Shown: positions 37,618-46,832 of the stretch, piece after piece
Position numbering within the stretch: position 1 is the first letter of the stretch
Layout of the letters: every line of letters begins with the position of its first letter
NCBI RefSeq assembly: GCF_003611475.1
Contig: NZ_RAXT01000006.1
Location: 59,847-123,846 of the forward strand
DNA from: Acinetobacter rongchengensis
GTDB taxonomy: Bacteria; Pseudomonadota; Gammaproteobacteria; Pseudomonadales; Moraxellaceae
Length of the DNA stretch: 64,000 nt
Direction of reading: 5' to 3'
Position numbers and translations under genes: made by a program
The notes under the pieces: generated by a model
What the model saw: only the letters and a program-made list of their open reading frames with translations
Told to the model about the DNA's origin: nothing
Databases searched by the model: none

Positions 37618-39504
37618 ATGAAATATTTAGTTAATCGTTTAAGTTTACTCAGTTTATTTGTATCTTTCAGTGCGTCGGCTGAATCATTGGCCATTCAAGA
37701 CTATGTCAAATTGGCACAACAAAAAAAATTAGAACAGAACATCACATGGAAGCGCTTACTCTATGCAGAAGATTCTCCAAAAAGTGAAGTCAGTTATTTA
37801 GGTTATTTTCTAGCTCCAGATGGTCAAAATAATATTAAAAATGAAATGATTGCTGATATAACAGCTTTATTTCAATCTGCTGAACCGAATCAATCTTTTC
37901 GTTGTAAATTTCCAGCGCGTAGCCAATGGCTCATGCAACAATTGAACATTAACACTCAACAACTTCCACAAGTTACATGCCCCGAGTTTGAGCAATGGTA
38001 TGCACAAATTAATCCATATAAAGCGACTTTAATTTACGCCACAGATTTTATGGGCAACCCAAGTTCTATGTTTGGGCATACATTATTACGTTTAGACCCT
38101 AAAGGTCAAAAGCAGTTGAACTTAGTTTCTTATGCTGTGAATTATGCTGCTACAGTGAATGGACAGGACAATTGGTCGTATGCATGGAAAGGTTTAATTG
38201 GTGATTATCCAGGTGAATATTCACTCATGCCATATTACCGAAAAGTAAAAGAATATGGCGATTTTGAAAGTCGTGACCTATGGGAGTATGAACTGAATTT
38301 AAGCCCTGATGAGACTGCCTTTTTGGTCAAACATATGTGGGAAATGCAAAAAGTGAGCTTCCCATATTATTTTGTGAGTGATAATTGTGCTTATCGTTTG
38401 TTGGGACTGATTGATTTAGTTCGTCCAACCGCGAATTTGCGTCATCAATTCAGCTATGCTGCAATTCCTGTAGAGACGATTAAAGCAGTGGATCAACAAG
38501 GTCTAATTCGAGAAACAGTGTATCGACCAGCCCTAGAAACACAGTTAAATGCGCAAGCCAAGCAACATGGACATCGTTTAGCGAAGAAAGCACATGAAAT
38601 TGCTTCCTTAGAACCGCAGCAAATGCAAATGCGTTTAGCCAATGAGCATGAAGCGGATCGTGCCAAAATACTAGAAATGGCGTATGACGATTTATATCTA
38701 CAATTTGTTTCTCGCCAAGTCGATGAAAAGTTTGTGCAACCACGTTTTAGACAGTTACTGGGCCTACGTAGTCAAATCCCAATCGCCAAACAACGTCAAG
38801 AACCGCAAAAACCAAAGATAAATCCTGTACATGGGCATGATTCTCGAAATTGGTCGATCGATATCGGAGAAGTGCAGGGCGAGAAATTTGTGCAATTGGG
38901 GCATCGTCAGGCTTATCATGAATTAAAAGATCCACAAGGTGGTTTCCGTTTAGGTACGCAACTTTTATTTTTAGATGGTGCTGCGCAGTGGCGTGATGAT
39001 CAACTCAAATTAGAGCATTTGGATTTATTAACGGTTCATTCATATAACCCGATTACACCATTTAAAACACCAATCACATGGGGATTGAATATAGGATGGC
39101 AACAAGAAGCCATTCATCATGGAAAATTCAGTGAAGATGAACAACATGGGGTATTTGCTGCAAAGGCGCAATCAGGCTATACCCTAGCAGATGATGATCG
39201 TAAAAATTTATGTTATGCAGAAATACAAACTCATTTACAAGCAGGCCAATCACTGGATAAAGGGTGGCGTATCGGTTTAGGGCCTAGCTTAGGTTGTCAG
39301 AATCTTTGGACAGATCAACTGAATAGTGTTGTTCAGCTTGAATTGCCTTATTGGGAAGATTCTCATCAGTGGAACTTACGAATCAATAGTTACTTACAAT
39401 ATTCATTATCCTCACAAAATTCTTTCAGAGTGGGCTGGGAATATCAACAGCAAGATCGCAAGGACTGGATGAAAGGTAGTTTTGGGTTTGCACATTATTT
39501 TTAG
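37618..39504 (+). CDS. Lnb N-terminal periplasmic domain (DUF4105) protein
   Basis: A 628-residue exported protein. The signal peptide runs to about residue 21 (SFSASA). A central domain (about residues 140-290) has YATDFMGNPSSMFGHTLLRLDP and YFVSDNCAYRLLGLIDL, matching the Lnb/DUF4105 fold, with conserved His and Cys that look catalytic. The C-terminal 200 residues alternate polar and hydrophobic residues and end in F, suggesting an outer-membrane beta-barrel or a beta-rich domain. The function is unknown. Confidence 0.85.
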   Translation: MKYLVNRLSLLSLFVSFSASAESLAIQDYVKLAQQKKLEQNITWKRLLYAEDSPKSEVSYLGYFLAPDGQNNIKNEMIADITALFQSAEPNQSFRCKFPARSQWLMQQLNINTQQLPQVTCPEFEQWYAQINPYKATLIYATDFMGNPSSMFGHTLLRLDPKGQKQLNLVSYAVNYAATVNGQDNWSYAWKGLIGDYPGEYSLMPYYRKVKEYGDFESRDLWEYELNLSPDETAFLVKHMWEMQKVSFPYYFVSDNCAYRLLGLIDLVRPTANLRHQFSYAAIPVETIKAVDQQGLIRETVYRPALETQLNAQAKQHGHRLAKKAHEIASLEPQQMQMRLANEHEADRAKILEMAYDDLYLQFVSRQVDEKFVQPRFRQLLGLRSQIPIAKQRQEPQKPKINPVHGHDSRNWSIDIGEVQGEKFVQLGHRQAYHELKDPQGGFRLGTQLLFLDGAAQWRDDQLKLEHLDLLTVHSYNPITPFKTPITWGLNIGWQQEAIHHGKFSEDEQHGVFAAKAQSGYTLADDDRKNLCYAEIQTHLQAGQSLDKGWRIGLGPSLGCQNLWTDQLNSVVQLELPYWEDSHQWNLRINSYLQYSLSSQNSFRVGWEYQQQDRKDWMKGSFGFAHYF

Positions 39505-39671
39505 GTTTTAGAATGGCTTAGAAATCACTGATCTGTTTGAGAAATGATCTTTTCCTATTTTAATCACATTAAGATCTGCCGTTGGTATTTCATCATCATT
39601 ATGTTTTGATTAGGCTTTTGTTCATATTCTCTCTGAAAGTAGTCAATTTATTGTTAGAAGTGTAAACCTAA

Positions 39672-40181
39672 ATGGAAATAAGACAAATTGAGACACAAGA
39701 TGCTGAAAGTTTGATAAATTTTTTTAATCAACTTGATGTTGAAACAGAATTTATGCTGTTTGAGGTGGGAGAACGACCGATCGTATTGAGTCAGCAAATT
39801 GAATATATTAAAACTTTAAATCAATCAGAGAATGAGAAAATATTTATCGCCATCGATCAGCAGCATATTGTTGGTTTTATTGCACTTTCAAGAAAACCAT
39901 TTAATAAAGTAAAGCATTGTTTTCAATTGGTGATAGGCATTTTGAAAAACTATCATGGAAAGAATTTAGCCAATGATTTGTATCATGATGCTGAATTGTG
40001 GGCTATTGCACAGGGAGCGATCAGGATTGAATTGAGTGTTATTCAAGACAATATTCGTGCAATTAAGTTCTATGAAAAGCATGGATTCAAAACAGAAGGG
40101 GTACGTAGAAAGAGTATTTTATATCAAGGAAAGTTATTGGATGAACGCTATATGGGGAAAATTCTAAATAACCTGAGTTAG
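39672..40181 (+). CDS. GNAT-family N-acetyltransferase
   Basis: A 169-residue acetyltransferase. The acetyl-CoA site is VIGILKNYHGKNLANDLYHDAELWA, and the C-terminal ELSVIQDNIRAIKFYEKHGFKTEG block is typical of GNAT enzymes. The substrate is unknown. The gene is flanked on its 3' side by the family B element and stands alone. Confidence 0.87.
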   Translation: MEIRQIETQDAESLINFFNQLDVETEFMLFEVGERPIVLSQQIEYIKTLNQSENEKIFIAIDQQHIVGFIALSRKPFNKVKHCFQLVIGILKNYHGKNLANDLYHDAELWAIAQGAIRIELSVIQDNIRAIKFYEKHGFKTEGVRRKSILYQGKLLDERYMGKILNNLS

Positions 40182-40195
40182 GGATACGTTATTTT

Positions 40196-40529
40196 CCTAA
40201 CAACTAAATATATGGTATGCGGAAACGTCAGTCGCATTGTGAGAGGTATGTGGAATATATTTCAAAATATCTGTAATCTACTGTTTTTGCAATATATTAT
40301 TAGGTACTTGGTGGTATCTGTCGGGTTGGTGACTCTAGTGTTGCTTTAATCACAGCTTAGGTTGTTCCCTTGCGTGGCAGTGCCCTCATCCCTTAACGTC
40401 CGTCTTGCGAGGTAGTATATTTTAGATCGAATCTGAACAAGATTGAAATATATTTCAAGTGAAGTGCAAGACCTTGTGGCATATATGCTTCAGGTTAATC
40501 CTTACATTAAAGTTTATCCCGAACAGACG
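40196..40529 (-). mobile_element. MITE-like element, family B, copy 2 (about 334 bp)
   Basis: Reverse complement of the element at 31151-31494 over nearly its whole length: GGGATAAACTTT, GCATATATGCCACAAGGTCT, GGCACTGCCACGCAAGGG, GCTGTGATTAAAGCA and GCGACTGACGTTTCCGC all recur. It is flanked by CGTTATTTT on both sides (40187-40195 and 40528-40536), which allows a 7 to 9 bp target duplication; the exact right end is uncertain by 2 bp. No protein is encoded. The cupin stop codon begins at the next base after the repeat. Confidence 0.78.
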
Positions 40530-40536
40530 TTATTTT

Positions 40537-40896
40537 TTATACTTCGACAACGACAAAGTATTTTTTAACAGCTTCAATGACTTCAAATGTACCGACAAAT
40601 GAAGGCGGAATAATGCCAGCTTCGCCCGCTTTAATTTCTATAAATGATTGACTATTTGCATCATGTAAACGTACAGAACCTTCAATAATCTGAAAAAACT
40701 CTTGTTTATTATCTGCAAATTGAATATTCCATGCACCTATTTCACATTGCCAAATACCACAATTCATATTTGGATGATCATACAAACTTTGAGTTAAACG
40801 TCTTGGATTACCTTTCACCAAACGATCCGCACGAGGGTAATCTTCACTTATTTCATTATTTGTTAAGCCATGACCAGCTAACCAAATTGAAGACAT
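40537..40896 (-). CDS. Cupin-domain protein (DUF861 type)
   Basis: A 119-residue single cupin of the (S)-ureidoglycine aminohydrolase-like DUF861 group: CGIWQCEIGAWNIQF, then EFFQIIEGSVRLHDANSQ and GEAGIIPPSFVGTFEV. The usual His ligands of catalytic cupins are mostly absent, so it may be a binding protein. It lies downstream of folE, from which a terminator separates it. The family B element is directly behind its stop codon. Confidence 0.82.
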   Translation of the reverse strand: MSSIWLAGHGLTNNEISEDYPRADRLVKGNPRRLTQSLYDHPNMNCGIWQCEIGAWNIQFADNKQEFFQIIEGSVRLHDANSQSFIEIKAGEAGIIPPSFVGTFEVIEAVKKYFVVVEV

Positions 40897-40910
40897 TTTA
40901 AAAACCTCAT

Positions 40911-40941
40911 TTAAAAGAAAGCCTCAGTTGAATTTGAGGCT
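40911..40941 (-). terminator. Terminator of folE
   Basis: On the minus strand AGCCTCA and TGAGGCT pair around an 8-nt loop and lead into TTCTTTT. It lies between the folE stop and the cupin start. Confidence 0.8.
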
Positions 40942-40984
40942 TAAAGCAATTTTTATAGATAGAAATGATGAAAAATTCATAAAA

Positions 40985-41539
40985 TCAATGTGCTTCAGGG
41001 ACAGCTTGTAAGAATTCACGACGTGCTTCTTTGTCCGTTTTAAAATCCCCGACAAAAGACACAGTGCGTGTCGTTGATTCCTGCTTACTTACACCGCGCA
41101 TCATCATACACATATGAGCTGAATCAATCACAACAGCGACACCACGAGCTTGGGTGACTTCCGCCACTGCATCCGCAATTTGTTTGGTGAGTTGCTCTTG
41201 AATTTGTAAACGACGTGCGAACATTTCAGTGATTCGTGCAAATTTAGATAAGCCTAAAACATTACCAGAAGGTAAATAGGCAATATGTACACGACCATGA
41301 AAAGGCAATAAATGATGCTCACATAAAGAATAAAATTCGATATTTTTAACCAACACCATTTCATCATTATCAGAAGGGAAGACCGCATTATTGGTCACTT
41401 CTTCTAAGGTTTTGCTATAGCCAGACGTCAAGTACGAAAAAGCTTTAGCCGCACGCATAGGCGTGTCTTTCAGACCAGGACGATCTAAGTCCTCGCCAAC
41501 GGCAGTTAAAATATTTGCGTAGGATTGCTGCATAGACAT
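40985..41539 (-). CDS. folE: GTP cyclohydrolase I FolE
   Basis: Converts GTP to 7,8-dihydroneopterin triphosphate, the first step of folate synthesis. The 184-residue protein has the zinc-binding and catalytic segments [22 protein letters not shown] and HMCMMMRGV, and the [22 protein letters not shown] signature. Length fits the shorter Acinetobacter/Pseudomonas FolE. The ATG at 41539 or the one two codons later could be used. Confidence 0.95.
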   Translation of the reverse strand: MSMQQSYANILTAVGEDLDRPGLKDTPMRAAKAFSYLTSGYSKTLEEVTNNAVFPSDNDEMVLVKNIEFYSLCEHHLLPFHGRVHIAYLPSGNVLGLSKFARITEMFARRLQIQEQLTKQIADAVAEVTQARGVAVVIDSAHMCMMMRGVSKQESTTRTVSFVGDFKTDKEARREFLQAVPEAH

Positions 41540-41676
41540 ATAACGTGTTCACTTATACGGATTGAACAAGGACGGCATTGTAGCAGAAAAACCAAAAAAG
41601 TCTGACTATTACAGGATAAACCGTATTTTAAAGGATATTGATCATCAAACACAAAATTTGTGGGTACAAAAATGGA

Positions 41677-42381
41677 TTATTGATCCTGATTAAATTTTGG
41701 ATTTTTCTCAGCACGTTTTAATAAAACTAAAACGGCACCTGTGCCACCTTGTTTTTCAGGAGCACTGACAAAAGCTAAAACATCACGGTGTTGACGAAGC
41801 CAGCTATTTACATAGGATTTTAAAATTGCTTCAGGGCCTTTACCATGAACAATTTTAATCACATTCTGGTTTTCATTCTTGGCGATTTGGATAATTTCTA
41901 AAACTGCAGATCTGGCCTCTTCTATGGTACAGCCATGTAAGTCTACAGCCTCATACCAACGAATATTGCCAGCTTTTAAATCTTCAAAAACCTTATGCTG
42001 TAAGGTTGCAATGCGGTAACTCAAGCTCGCTTGACTCGCAACTGGGTTGAGCATTGCATGGGTATCAGATAATTCCGCATGTTCAGTTTCAATCGGACCT
42101 TCAGCTGCTGCACGTTTTGCCAGTGTTTTAGCATCAGGTTTTTTGCGAGCATGATTTGTTGCGATTTTAGCTAGATTACCGTTATCAATCGTTTTTACAC
42201 CTTGCATCGCTTGATTAAATAAGGCCAGATCGTCATCTTGAGGTAAAGGTGTGGTTACAGGTACCGATTTCTGCTTTTTATTTGTAGATCCAGGCTGAGG
42301 TTGACCTGTAGAAATTTGTTTTTTGAATTGTTTTAAAAGATCAAGTTGAGATTTTGAGAATGTTGAATCAGATTTACTCAT
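41677..42381 (-). CDS. Smr-domain protein
   Basis: A 234-residue protein with a disordered, Lys/Gln-rich N-terminal half and a C-terminal Smr domain (about residues 140-225). The domain shows DLHGCTIEEARSAV and KIVHGKGPEAILKSYV, the conserved DLHG and HGxG motifs. Stand-alone Smr proteins are nucleases or RNA-binding factors; E. coli SmrA/SmrB are relatives, and SmrB cleaves mRNA at collided ribosomes. Which activity applies here is not clear. It has its own spacing from folE (about 140 bp). Confidence 0.88.
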   Translation of the reverse strand: MSKSDSTFSKSQLDLLKQFKKQISTGQPQPGSTNKKQKSVPVTTPLPQDDDLALFNQAMQGVKTIDNGNLAKIATNHARKKPDAKTLAKRAAAEGPIETEHAELSDTHAMLNPVASQASLSYRIATLQHKVFEDLKAGNIRWYEAVDLHGCTIEEARSAVLEIIQIAKNENQNVIKIVHGKGPEAILKSYVNSWLRQHRDVLAFVSAPEKQGGTGAVLVLLKRAEKNPKFNQDQ

Positions 42382-42625
42382 AATTGCAAAAAACAGTAAA
42401 AAGAGAATATTTGCTTAGCATTATAGACTTAATCCATTCAAAATTGAACTGAATTGAATTCACGATAAATTTGAGTATTTTAACTTCAATGGCGGATGAA
42501 ATATTTTGTTATTATTGGATGCAAAATATACTATAGTTCTGTGCGATTATTCACAGATTAACTCTATCGGTAGATTAAAAAAAAAGCTAAATTAAGTCAA
42601 CGCATTAAAAGATTAATAAATACTT

Positions 42626-43765
42626 ATGCCGATTGAAAAAGATAAAGACCCAACAATTATTGTTGAAGATACGCCTGATCAAGAAAAGTATGAAATTCTC
42701 AAAGAAAAATTAAGATATAAACAAGCGTTACGAGAGAATTCCAAAAAAATTGATCATAAGCAAGTTCGCCTAAATATTCAGGCGAATGCTTTACCGAGTA
42801 AAACATTTTTTATTATGAATGCCCTAGCTGCAATTATTGCGGGCTATGGTCTATTAACCAACTCATCTGCTGTCGTCATCGGAGCCATGCTGGTAGCAAT
42901 GATGTTAGGACCTATTTCAGGTATTGCGTTGTCTTTGATTGATAATCGCTGGATATTGTTTAGAACAGCATTAACCACACTGTCTTTAGGCATTTTAATG
43001 ATCTATGCCATTGGGATCATTTTGGGTTTAATGAATATTGATATACCGATTACACATGAAATCCTGTCTCGTACTCAACCGACAATTATGGATTTAATGA
43101 TTGCTTTAGCAGGTGGCGCTGCAGGCGCATTTGCATCTGTCTCACCACGGCTTTCGGTTGCAGTTGTTGGTGTTGCAGTCGCGACAGCTTTGGTTCCTCC
43201 ACTGGTGGCAAGTGGTATTTTGTTTGCTCATATGGAGTGGAGAAATGCCGCGAATGCTTTTATTTTAGCAGCAACCAATATTATTGCTATTCAAGTCAGT
43301 TCATCACTGGTGTTGTGGGTTGCAGGTTTTAGGCGTGGTTCAGATATTGAAGTTAAAAGTAATGTCATTGAATTTATCAAAAGAAATGCAATCAGTTTAA
43401 TCTTCCTGTTGATACTCACTATTTATTTATCTTTGAATTTTATGCATATGCTACGTCAACAACTGTATGAGACAAGTATAAAGACTGAAGTTGAGACCTT
43501 GTTGAATAAAAATAATAATATTGTTGATACTATCCAATTTGAAAAACATAATGATTTTACATTGATACGCATCGTCGTCAGAGGTGATACACCTCCAAAT
43601 GCTGTGGAAGTTGGGAAACTAAATGATTCTTTAGCGGATGACTTAAAAGGCAAGCCGAGTGTTGCTCAAGTACGTTTTATTGTCACTGAAATTATTGAAG
43701 CACCGAATAGTCCGACCATTAGTATCCAAGAACGGGAAGAAGCAGGTGTGATTACAACTTATTAA
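42626..43765 (+). CDS. DUF389/TIGR00341 membrane protein
   Basis: A 379-residue inner-membrane protein. After a hydrophilic N-terminus (about 60 residues) there are six to seven hydrophobic segments, including SSAVVIGAMLVAMMLGPISGIALSL and LSVAVVGVAVATALVPPLVASGI, which are the DUF389 hallmarks. The C-terminal 100 residues are hydrophilic. The family is uncharacterised; its symmetrical glycine-rich segments suggest a transporter. Monocistronic. Confidence 0.88.
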   Translation: MPIEKDKDPTIIVEDTPDQEKYEILKEKLRYKQALRENSKKIDHKQVRLNIQANALPSKTFFIMNALAAIIAGYGLLTNSSAVVIGAMLVAMMLGPISGIALSLIDNRWILFRTALTTLSLGILMIYAIGIILGLMNIDIPITHEILSRTQPTIMDLMIALAGGAAGAFASVSPRLSVAVVGVAVATALVPPLVASGILFAHMEWRNAANAFILAATNIIAIQVSSSLVLWVAGFRRGSDIEVKSNVIEFIKRNAISLIFLLILTIYLSLNFMHMLRQQLYETSIKTEVETLLNKNNNIVDTIQFEKHNDFTLIRIVVRGDTPPNAVEVGKLNDSLADDLKGKPSVAQVRFIVTEIIEAPNSPTISIQEREEAGVITTY

Positions 43766-43800
43766 TTGATAAACATTTAGCATCAATCGTTTAGATAACA

Positions 43801-43836
43801 AAAAGCCCAACAACTCAGAAGCGTTGGGCTTTTTTA
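43801..43836. terminator. Bidirectional terminator between the DUF389 gene and trpC
   Basis: AAAAGCCCAAC and GTTGGGCTTTT with T runs on both strands. It lies about 40 bp after the DUF389 gene and 110 bp after trpC. Confidence 0.92.
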
Positions 43837-43942
43837 AGAATCATCGATTAAACATTCTCATTTATAAATGAAAAGATTAAATAGACTCAAATATCATCTT
43901 AAGTTCAATTGAAGCATTAAATCAGAATTTGAATGATTCAGT

Positions 43943-44749
43943 TTAAATAGCGTGAGGAACCCCAAACAGAGCTGTAAAAGCATCATCGGGACGCGGTTGC
44001 TTCATGAAGCTTTCACCGACCAGGAAGGCGTGAATGTCATGCTCTTGCATCATTGCAACATCAGCAGGTGTTGCGATCCCACTTTCAGTGACCAATAAAC
44101 GCGATGGATCTAGCAATCTTTTTAAACGCAATGAAGTATTCAAATCAACATCAAAGGTTTTAAGATTACGGTTATTGACGCCTAGAATACAATGTTCAGA
44201 AAGTTTCATCGCACGTTCAAGTTCGTCTTCATCATGAACTTCAACCAATACATCTAGATTGTATTCAAATGCAGTTTTAGACATTTCTTCAAGTTGTTGA
44301 TCAGACAAACAAGCCACAATCAATAAAATACAGTCTGCATGCAAAGCACGTGCTTCAATCACACCATAAGGATCAATTAAAAAATCTTTTCTTAAAGCAG
44401 GCAATGAACAATGATGACGTGCAATCTGAATGTTTTCATCTGCACCTTGGAAAAAATCAACATCGGTCAAAACAGACAAACATGCAGCACCCGCTTGTTC
44501 ATATTGTTCTGCGATTTCAGCAGGATTAAAGTTTTCACGAATAATCCCTTTTGATGGAGATGCTTTCTTGATTTCAGCAATCACACCAGGACGTTTACTT
44601 TGTAAAGATTGAGCAAAACCTCGAACTGGCGTTGCTGCTTTGGCAAGTTCTTCAACATCTTTTAAGCTATGTTGTTTTAGACGAATTGCAAACTCTTCAT
44701 GTTTACGATCCACAATTTTACCTAAAATGGTATTGGCAATATCAACCAT
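43943..44749 (-). CDS. trpC: Indole-3-glycerol phosphate synthase TrpC
   Basis: Closes the indole ring from carboxyphenylamino-deoxyribulose phosphate in tryptophan synthesis. The 268-residue TIM barrel has VIAEIKKASPSKGIIRENF at the N-terminus and VNNRNLKTFDVDL and VTESGIATPADV further on. It is not fused to TrpF, in contrast to E. coli. It is the last gene of the trpG-trpD-trpC operon, 18 bp behind trpD. Confidence 0.97.
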   Translation of the reverse strand: MVDIANTILGKIVDRKHEEFAIRLKQHSLKDVEELAKAATPVRGFAQSLQSKRPGVIAEIKKASPSKGIIRENFNPAEIAEQYEQAGAACLSVLTDVDFFQGADENIQIARHHCSLPALRKDFLIDPYGVIEARALHADCILLIVACLSDQQLEEMSKTAFEYNLDVLVEVHDEDELERAMKLSEHCILGVNNRNLKTFDVDLNTSLRLKRLLDPSRLLVTESGIATPADVAMMQEHDIHAFLVGESFMKQPRPDDAFTALFGVPHAI

Positions 44750-44767
44750 GATGATTTCCTTAAATCC

Positions 44768-45814
44768 TTAAGCTTCGTATTCTTTGAGCGTTTTGGTAAA
44801 TTCAGACAAAATGCCCATTTTTTCCAAAGCCTGTCCACCATAGATAATATCATGTGCCAATGCGACACCTTGCTTATAAGTCTTGGTTAAACCTGAAACA
44901 TAGATACCCGCACCTGCATTTAAAGCAATCATATTGGCAGCTTTTTCACCTTTGGTTGATTTATTCTTGCTTAATGCATCTTTAATCAACACGAGGCTTT
45001 CAGCCGCACTTTCTACAGATAAACCTGTCAATGTCTGAGATTCAATATCAACATCTTCAGGTTGAATGACCCATTCAGTGATTTCACCATCTTTTAATTC
45101 AGCAACATAAGTCGCAGATGCAAGGCTAATTTCATCTAAACCATCTTTAGAATGAACCACCATGACATGTTCAGCCCCCAATTGTTTGAGCACTTCAGCA
45201 AGTGGACGACATAATTCTGTTGAAAAAACACCAATCACATAACGGCGTACCCCAGCCGGATTCGTAAGCGGGCCAAGGAGATTGAAAATACTACGGAAGC
45301 CTAACTCTTTACGCGGGCCAGCAGCATATTTCATGGCTTTATGATGATTGGGTGCAAATAAAAAACCCACGCCCATCTCACGGATGCAACGTTCAGTCTG
45401 TTGCATATTCAAATCGAGATTAATCCCAGCTTGTTCCAATAAATCGGAAGAGCCTGACTTGGATGACACACCACGATTACCATGTTTAGCAATGGTTGCA
45501 CCCGCAGCCGCAATCACGAAAGAAGATGCTGTAGAAACGTTAAATAGATTTTGACCATCGCCACCAGTCCCAACAATATCAATCAGATGGGGAATATCAC
45601 TGACATCTATTTTGATGGCAAATTCACGCATAACACGCGCTGCTGCGGTGATTTCATCAATACTTTCACCTTTTAAACGCAGTCCCATCATAAGCGCACC
45701 TATTTGTGCATCCGTGGCTTGGCCACTCATGATGGTACGCATGACTTCTTCCATTTGTGGCTGGGTCAGTTCAATATTCTTGGTAATATTATTTAAAGCT
45801 TGTTGAATATTCAT
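44768..45814 (-). CDS. trpD: Anthranilate phosphoribosyltransferase TrpD
   Basis: Transfers phosphoribose to anthranilate. The 348 residues contain the phosphoribosyl-pyrophosphate site [17 protein letters not shown] and [18 protein letters not shown], with [11 protein letters not shown] near the middle. It is a free-standing TrpD, without the TrpG fusion of enterobacteria. It is spaced 17 bp from trpG and 18 bp from trpC. Confidence 0.97.
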   Translation of the reverse strand: MNIQQALNNITKNIELTQPQMEEVMRTIMSGQATDAQIGALMMGLRLKGESIDEITAAARVMREFAIKIDVSDIPHLIDIVGTGGDGQNLFNVSTASSFVIAAAGATIAKHGNRGVSSKSGSSDLLEQAGINLDLNMQQTERCIREMGVGFLFAPNHHKAMKYAAGPRKELGFRSIFNLLGPLTNPAGVRRYVIGVFSTELCRPLAEVLKQLGAEHVMVVHSKDGLDEISLASATYVAELKDGEITEWVIQPEDVDIESQTLTGLSVESAAESLVLIKDALSKNKSTKGEKAANMIALNAGAGIYVSGLTKTYKQGVALAHDIIYGGQALEKMGILSEFTKTLKEYEA

Positions 45815-45831
45815 TATCTTGATTACGCTCT

Positions 45832-46416
45832 TTATGCATAAATATCTAAAAAGTTTTTAAAGATTTGGTGACCATGTTGGCTTAGGATTGATTCAGGATG
45901 AAATTGCACACCTTCAACAGGTAGTGTCTTATGTTTTACACCCATAATTTCTTCCATAGAGCCATTAGTTTCATTGGTCCAGCAAGTGACTTCCAAGCAT
46001 TCAGGTACAGTCGTTTGATCAATCACAAGCGAATGATAGCGAGTCGCTGAAAATGGAGAGGGAAGATTGCTGAAAATACCTTTATCACTGTGGTACATGT
46101 CAGATAAACGACCATGCATCACTGTTTTGGCACGAACAATGTCACCACCAAAGGCCTGTCCAATTGCTTGATGTCCTAAACAAACACCGAGCAATGGAAT
46201 TTTGCCTGCAAAGTGTTGAATTGCAGGGATAGAAATTCCTGCTTCTGAAGGAGAGCAAGGTCCAGGACCAATCACTAGATACTTTGGTTGCCATCGCTCA
46301 ATATCCTCTAAAGTCACGGCATCATTACGGACTACTTTTACTTCTTGGTTTAACTCGCCAAAATATTGGACGATGTTATAAGTAAATGAGTCATAGTTGT
46401 CGATTATTAGAAGCAT
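45832..46416 (-). CDS. trpG: Anthranilate synthase glutamine amidotransferase TrpG
   Basis: Supplies ammonia from glutamine to TrpE; the same protein can also serve PabB in folate synthesis in this genus. The 194-residue class I amidotransferase shows the catalytic Cys in [16 protein letters not shown] and the His-Glu pair in [11 protein letters not shown]. trpE is not next to it, as usual in Acinetobacter. It is the first gene of trpGDC. Confidence 0.96.
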   Translation of the reverse strand: MLLIIDNYDSFTYNIVQYFGELNQEVKVVRNDAVTLEDIERWQPKYLVIGPGPCSPSEAGISIPAIQHFAGKIPLLGVCLGHQAIGQAFGGDIVRAKTVMHGRLSDMYHSDKGIFSNLPSPFSATRYHSLVIDQTTVPECLEVTCWTNETNGSMEEIMGVKHKTLPVEGVQFHPESILSQHGHQIFKNFLDIYA

Positions 46417-46516
46417 TTTAAGCTCAACCTATTTAAATATATGCATTTATTTTATTTTGTTTCTTCAGATATCCTATTAGGTTACCTGTTTTGAAAAATC
46501 CACCTAGTCTCAGCAC

Positions 46517-46544
46517 AAAATAAAAAGCCTGCTAGATGCAGGCT
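46517..46544 (-). terminator. Terminator-like hairpin upstream of trpG
   Basis: On the minus strand AGCCTGC, loop ATCTA, GCAGGCT is followed by TTTTTATTTT. It lies about 100 bp before the trpG start and 245 bp past the DUF1254 terminator, so it either ends a small transcript or regulates trpGDC. No leader with repeated Trp codons was seen between 46545 and 46780. The rest of this 416-bp gap shows nothing else. Confidence 0.6.
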
Positions 46545-46783
46545 ATAATATCAGATTCTTGTTTAAATTCTTCCACTTTTTGCTTCACCTATGATTCATA
46601 CCCAAACACCTCATTTTCTGAAATCCGATTTGGTTGTTTGATGTTGCTTTTTTAATTTCAAAGTAAAATTTCTTTCTACCATAGACCTTGGGTGAATTTA
46701 CATCAAGCGGTTTCATCTTCTAGGGATGAGATTAAGACCGCATTTCTAGAATTTGATTGCCATAGGTTGGATAATCATTCCTC

Positions 46784-46812
46784 AAAAAAATCCCTCATAT
46801 TTCATGAGGGAT
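46784..46812 (-). terminator. Terminator of the DUF1254 gene
   Basis: ATCCCTCAT and ATGAGGGAT pair around a 5-nt loop; on the minus strand they run into TTTTTT. About 20 bp past the stop codon. Confidence 0.92.
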
Positions 46813-46832
46813 TTGTGTGAACTGGTTTAGAT

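Noticed and set aside
43943..46416. TrpF or TrpE fusion within the trp cluster
   Set aside because: Each of trpG, trpD and trpC has the length of a single-domain protein and there is no extra domain.
46545..46780. Classical tryptophan attenuator leader before trpG
   Set aside because: The short frames on the trpG strand (for example M-R-C-L-G-M-N-H-R) have no tandem Trp codons; only the terminator-like hairpin is supported.
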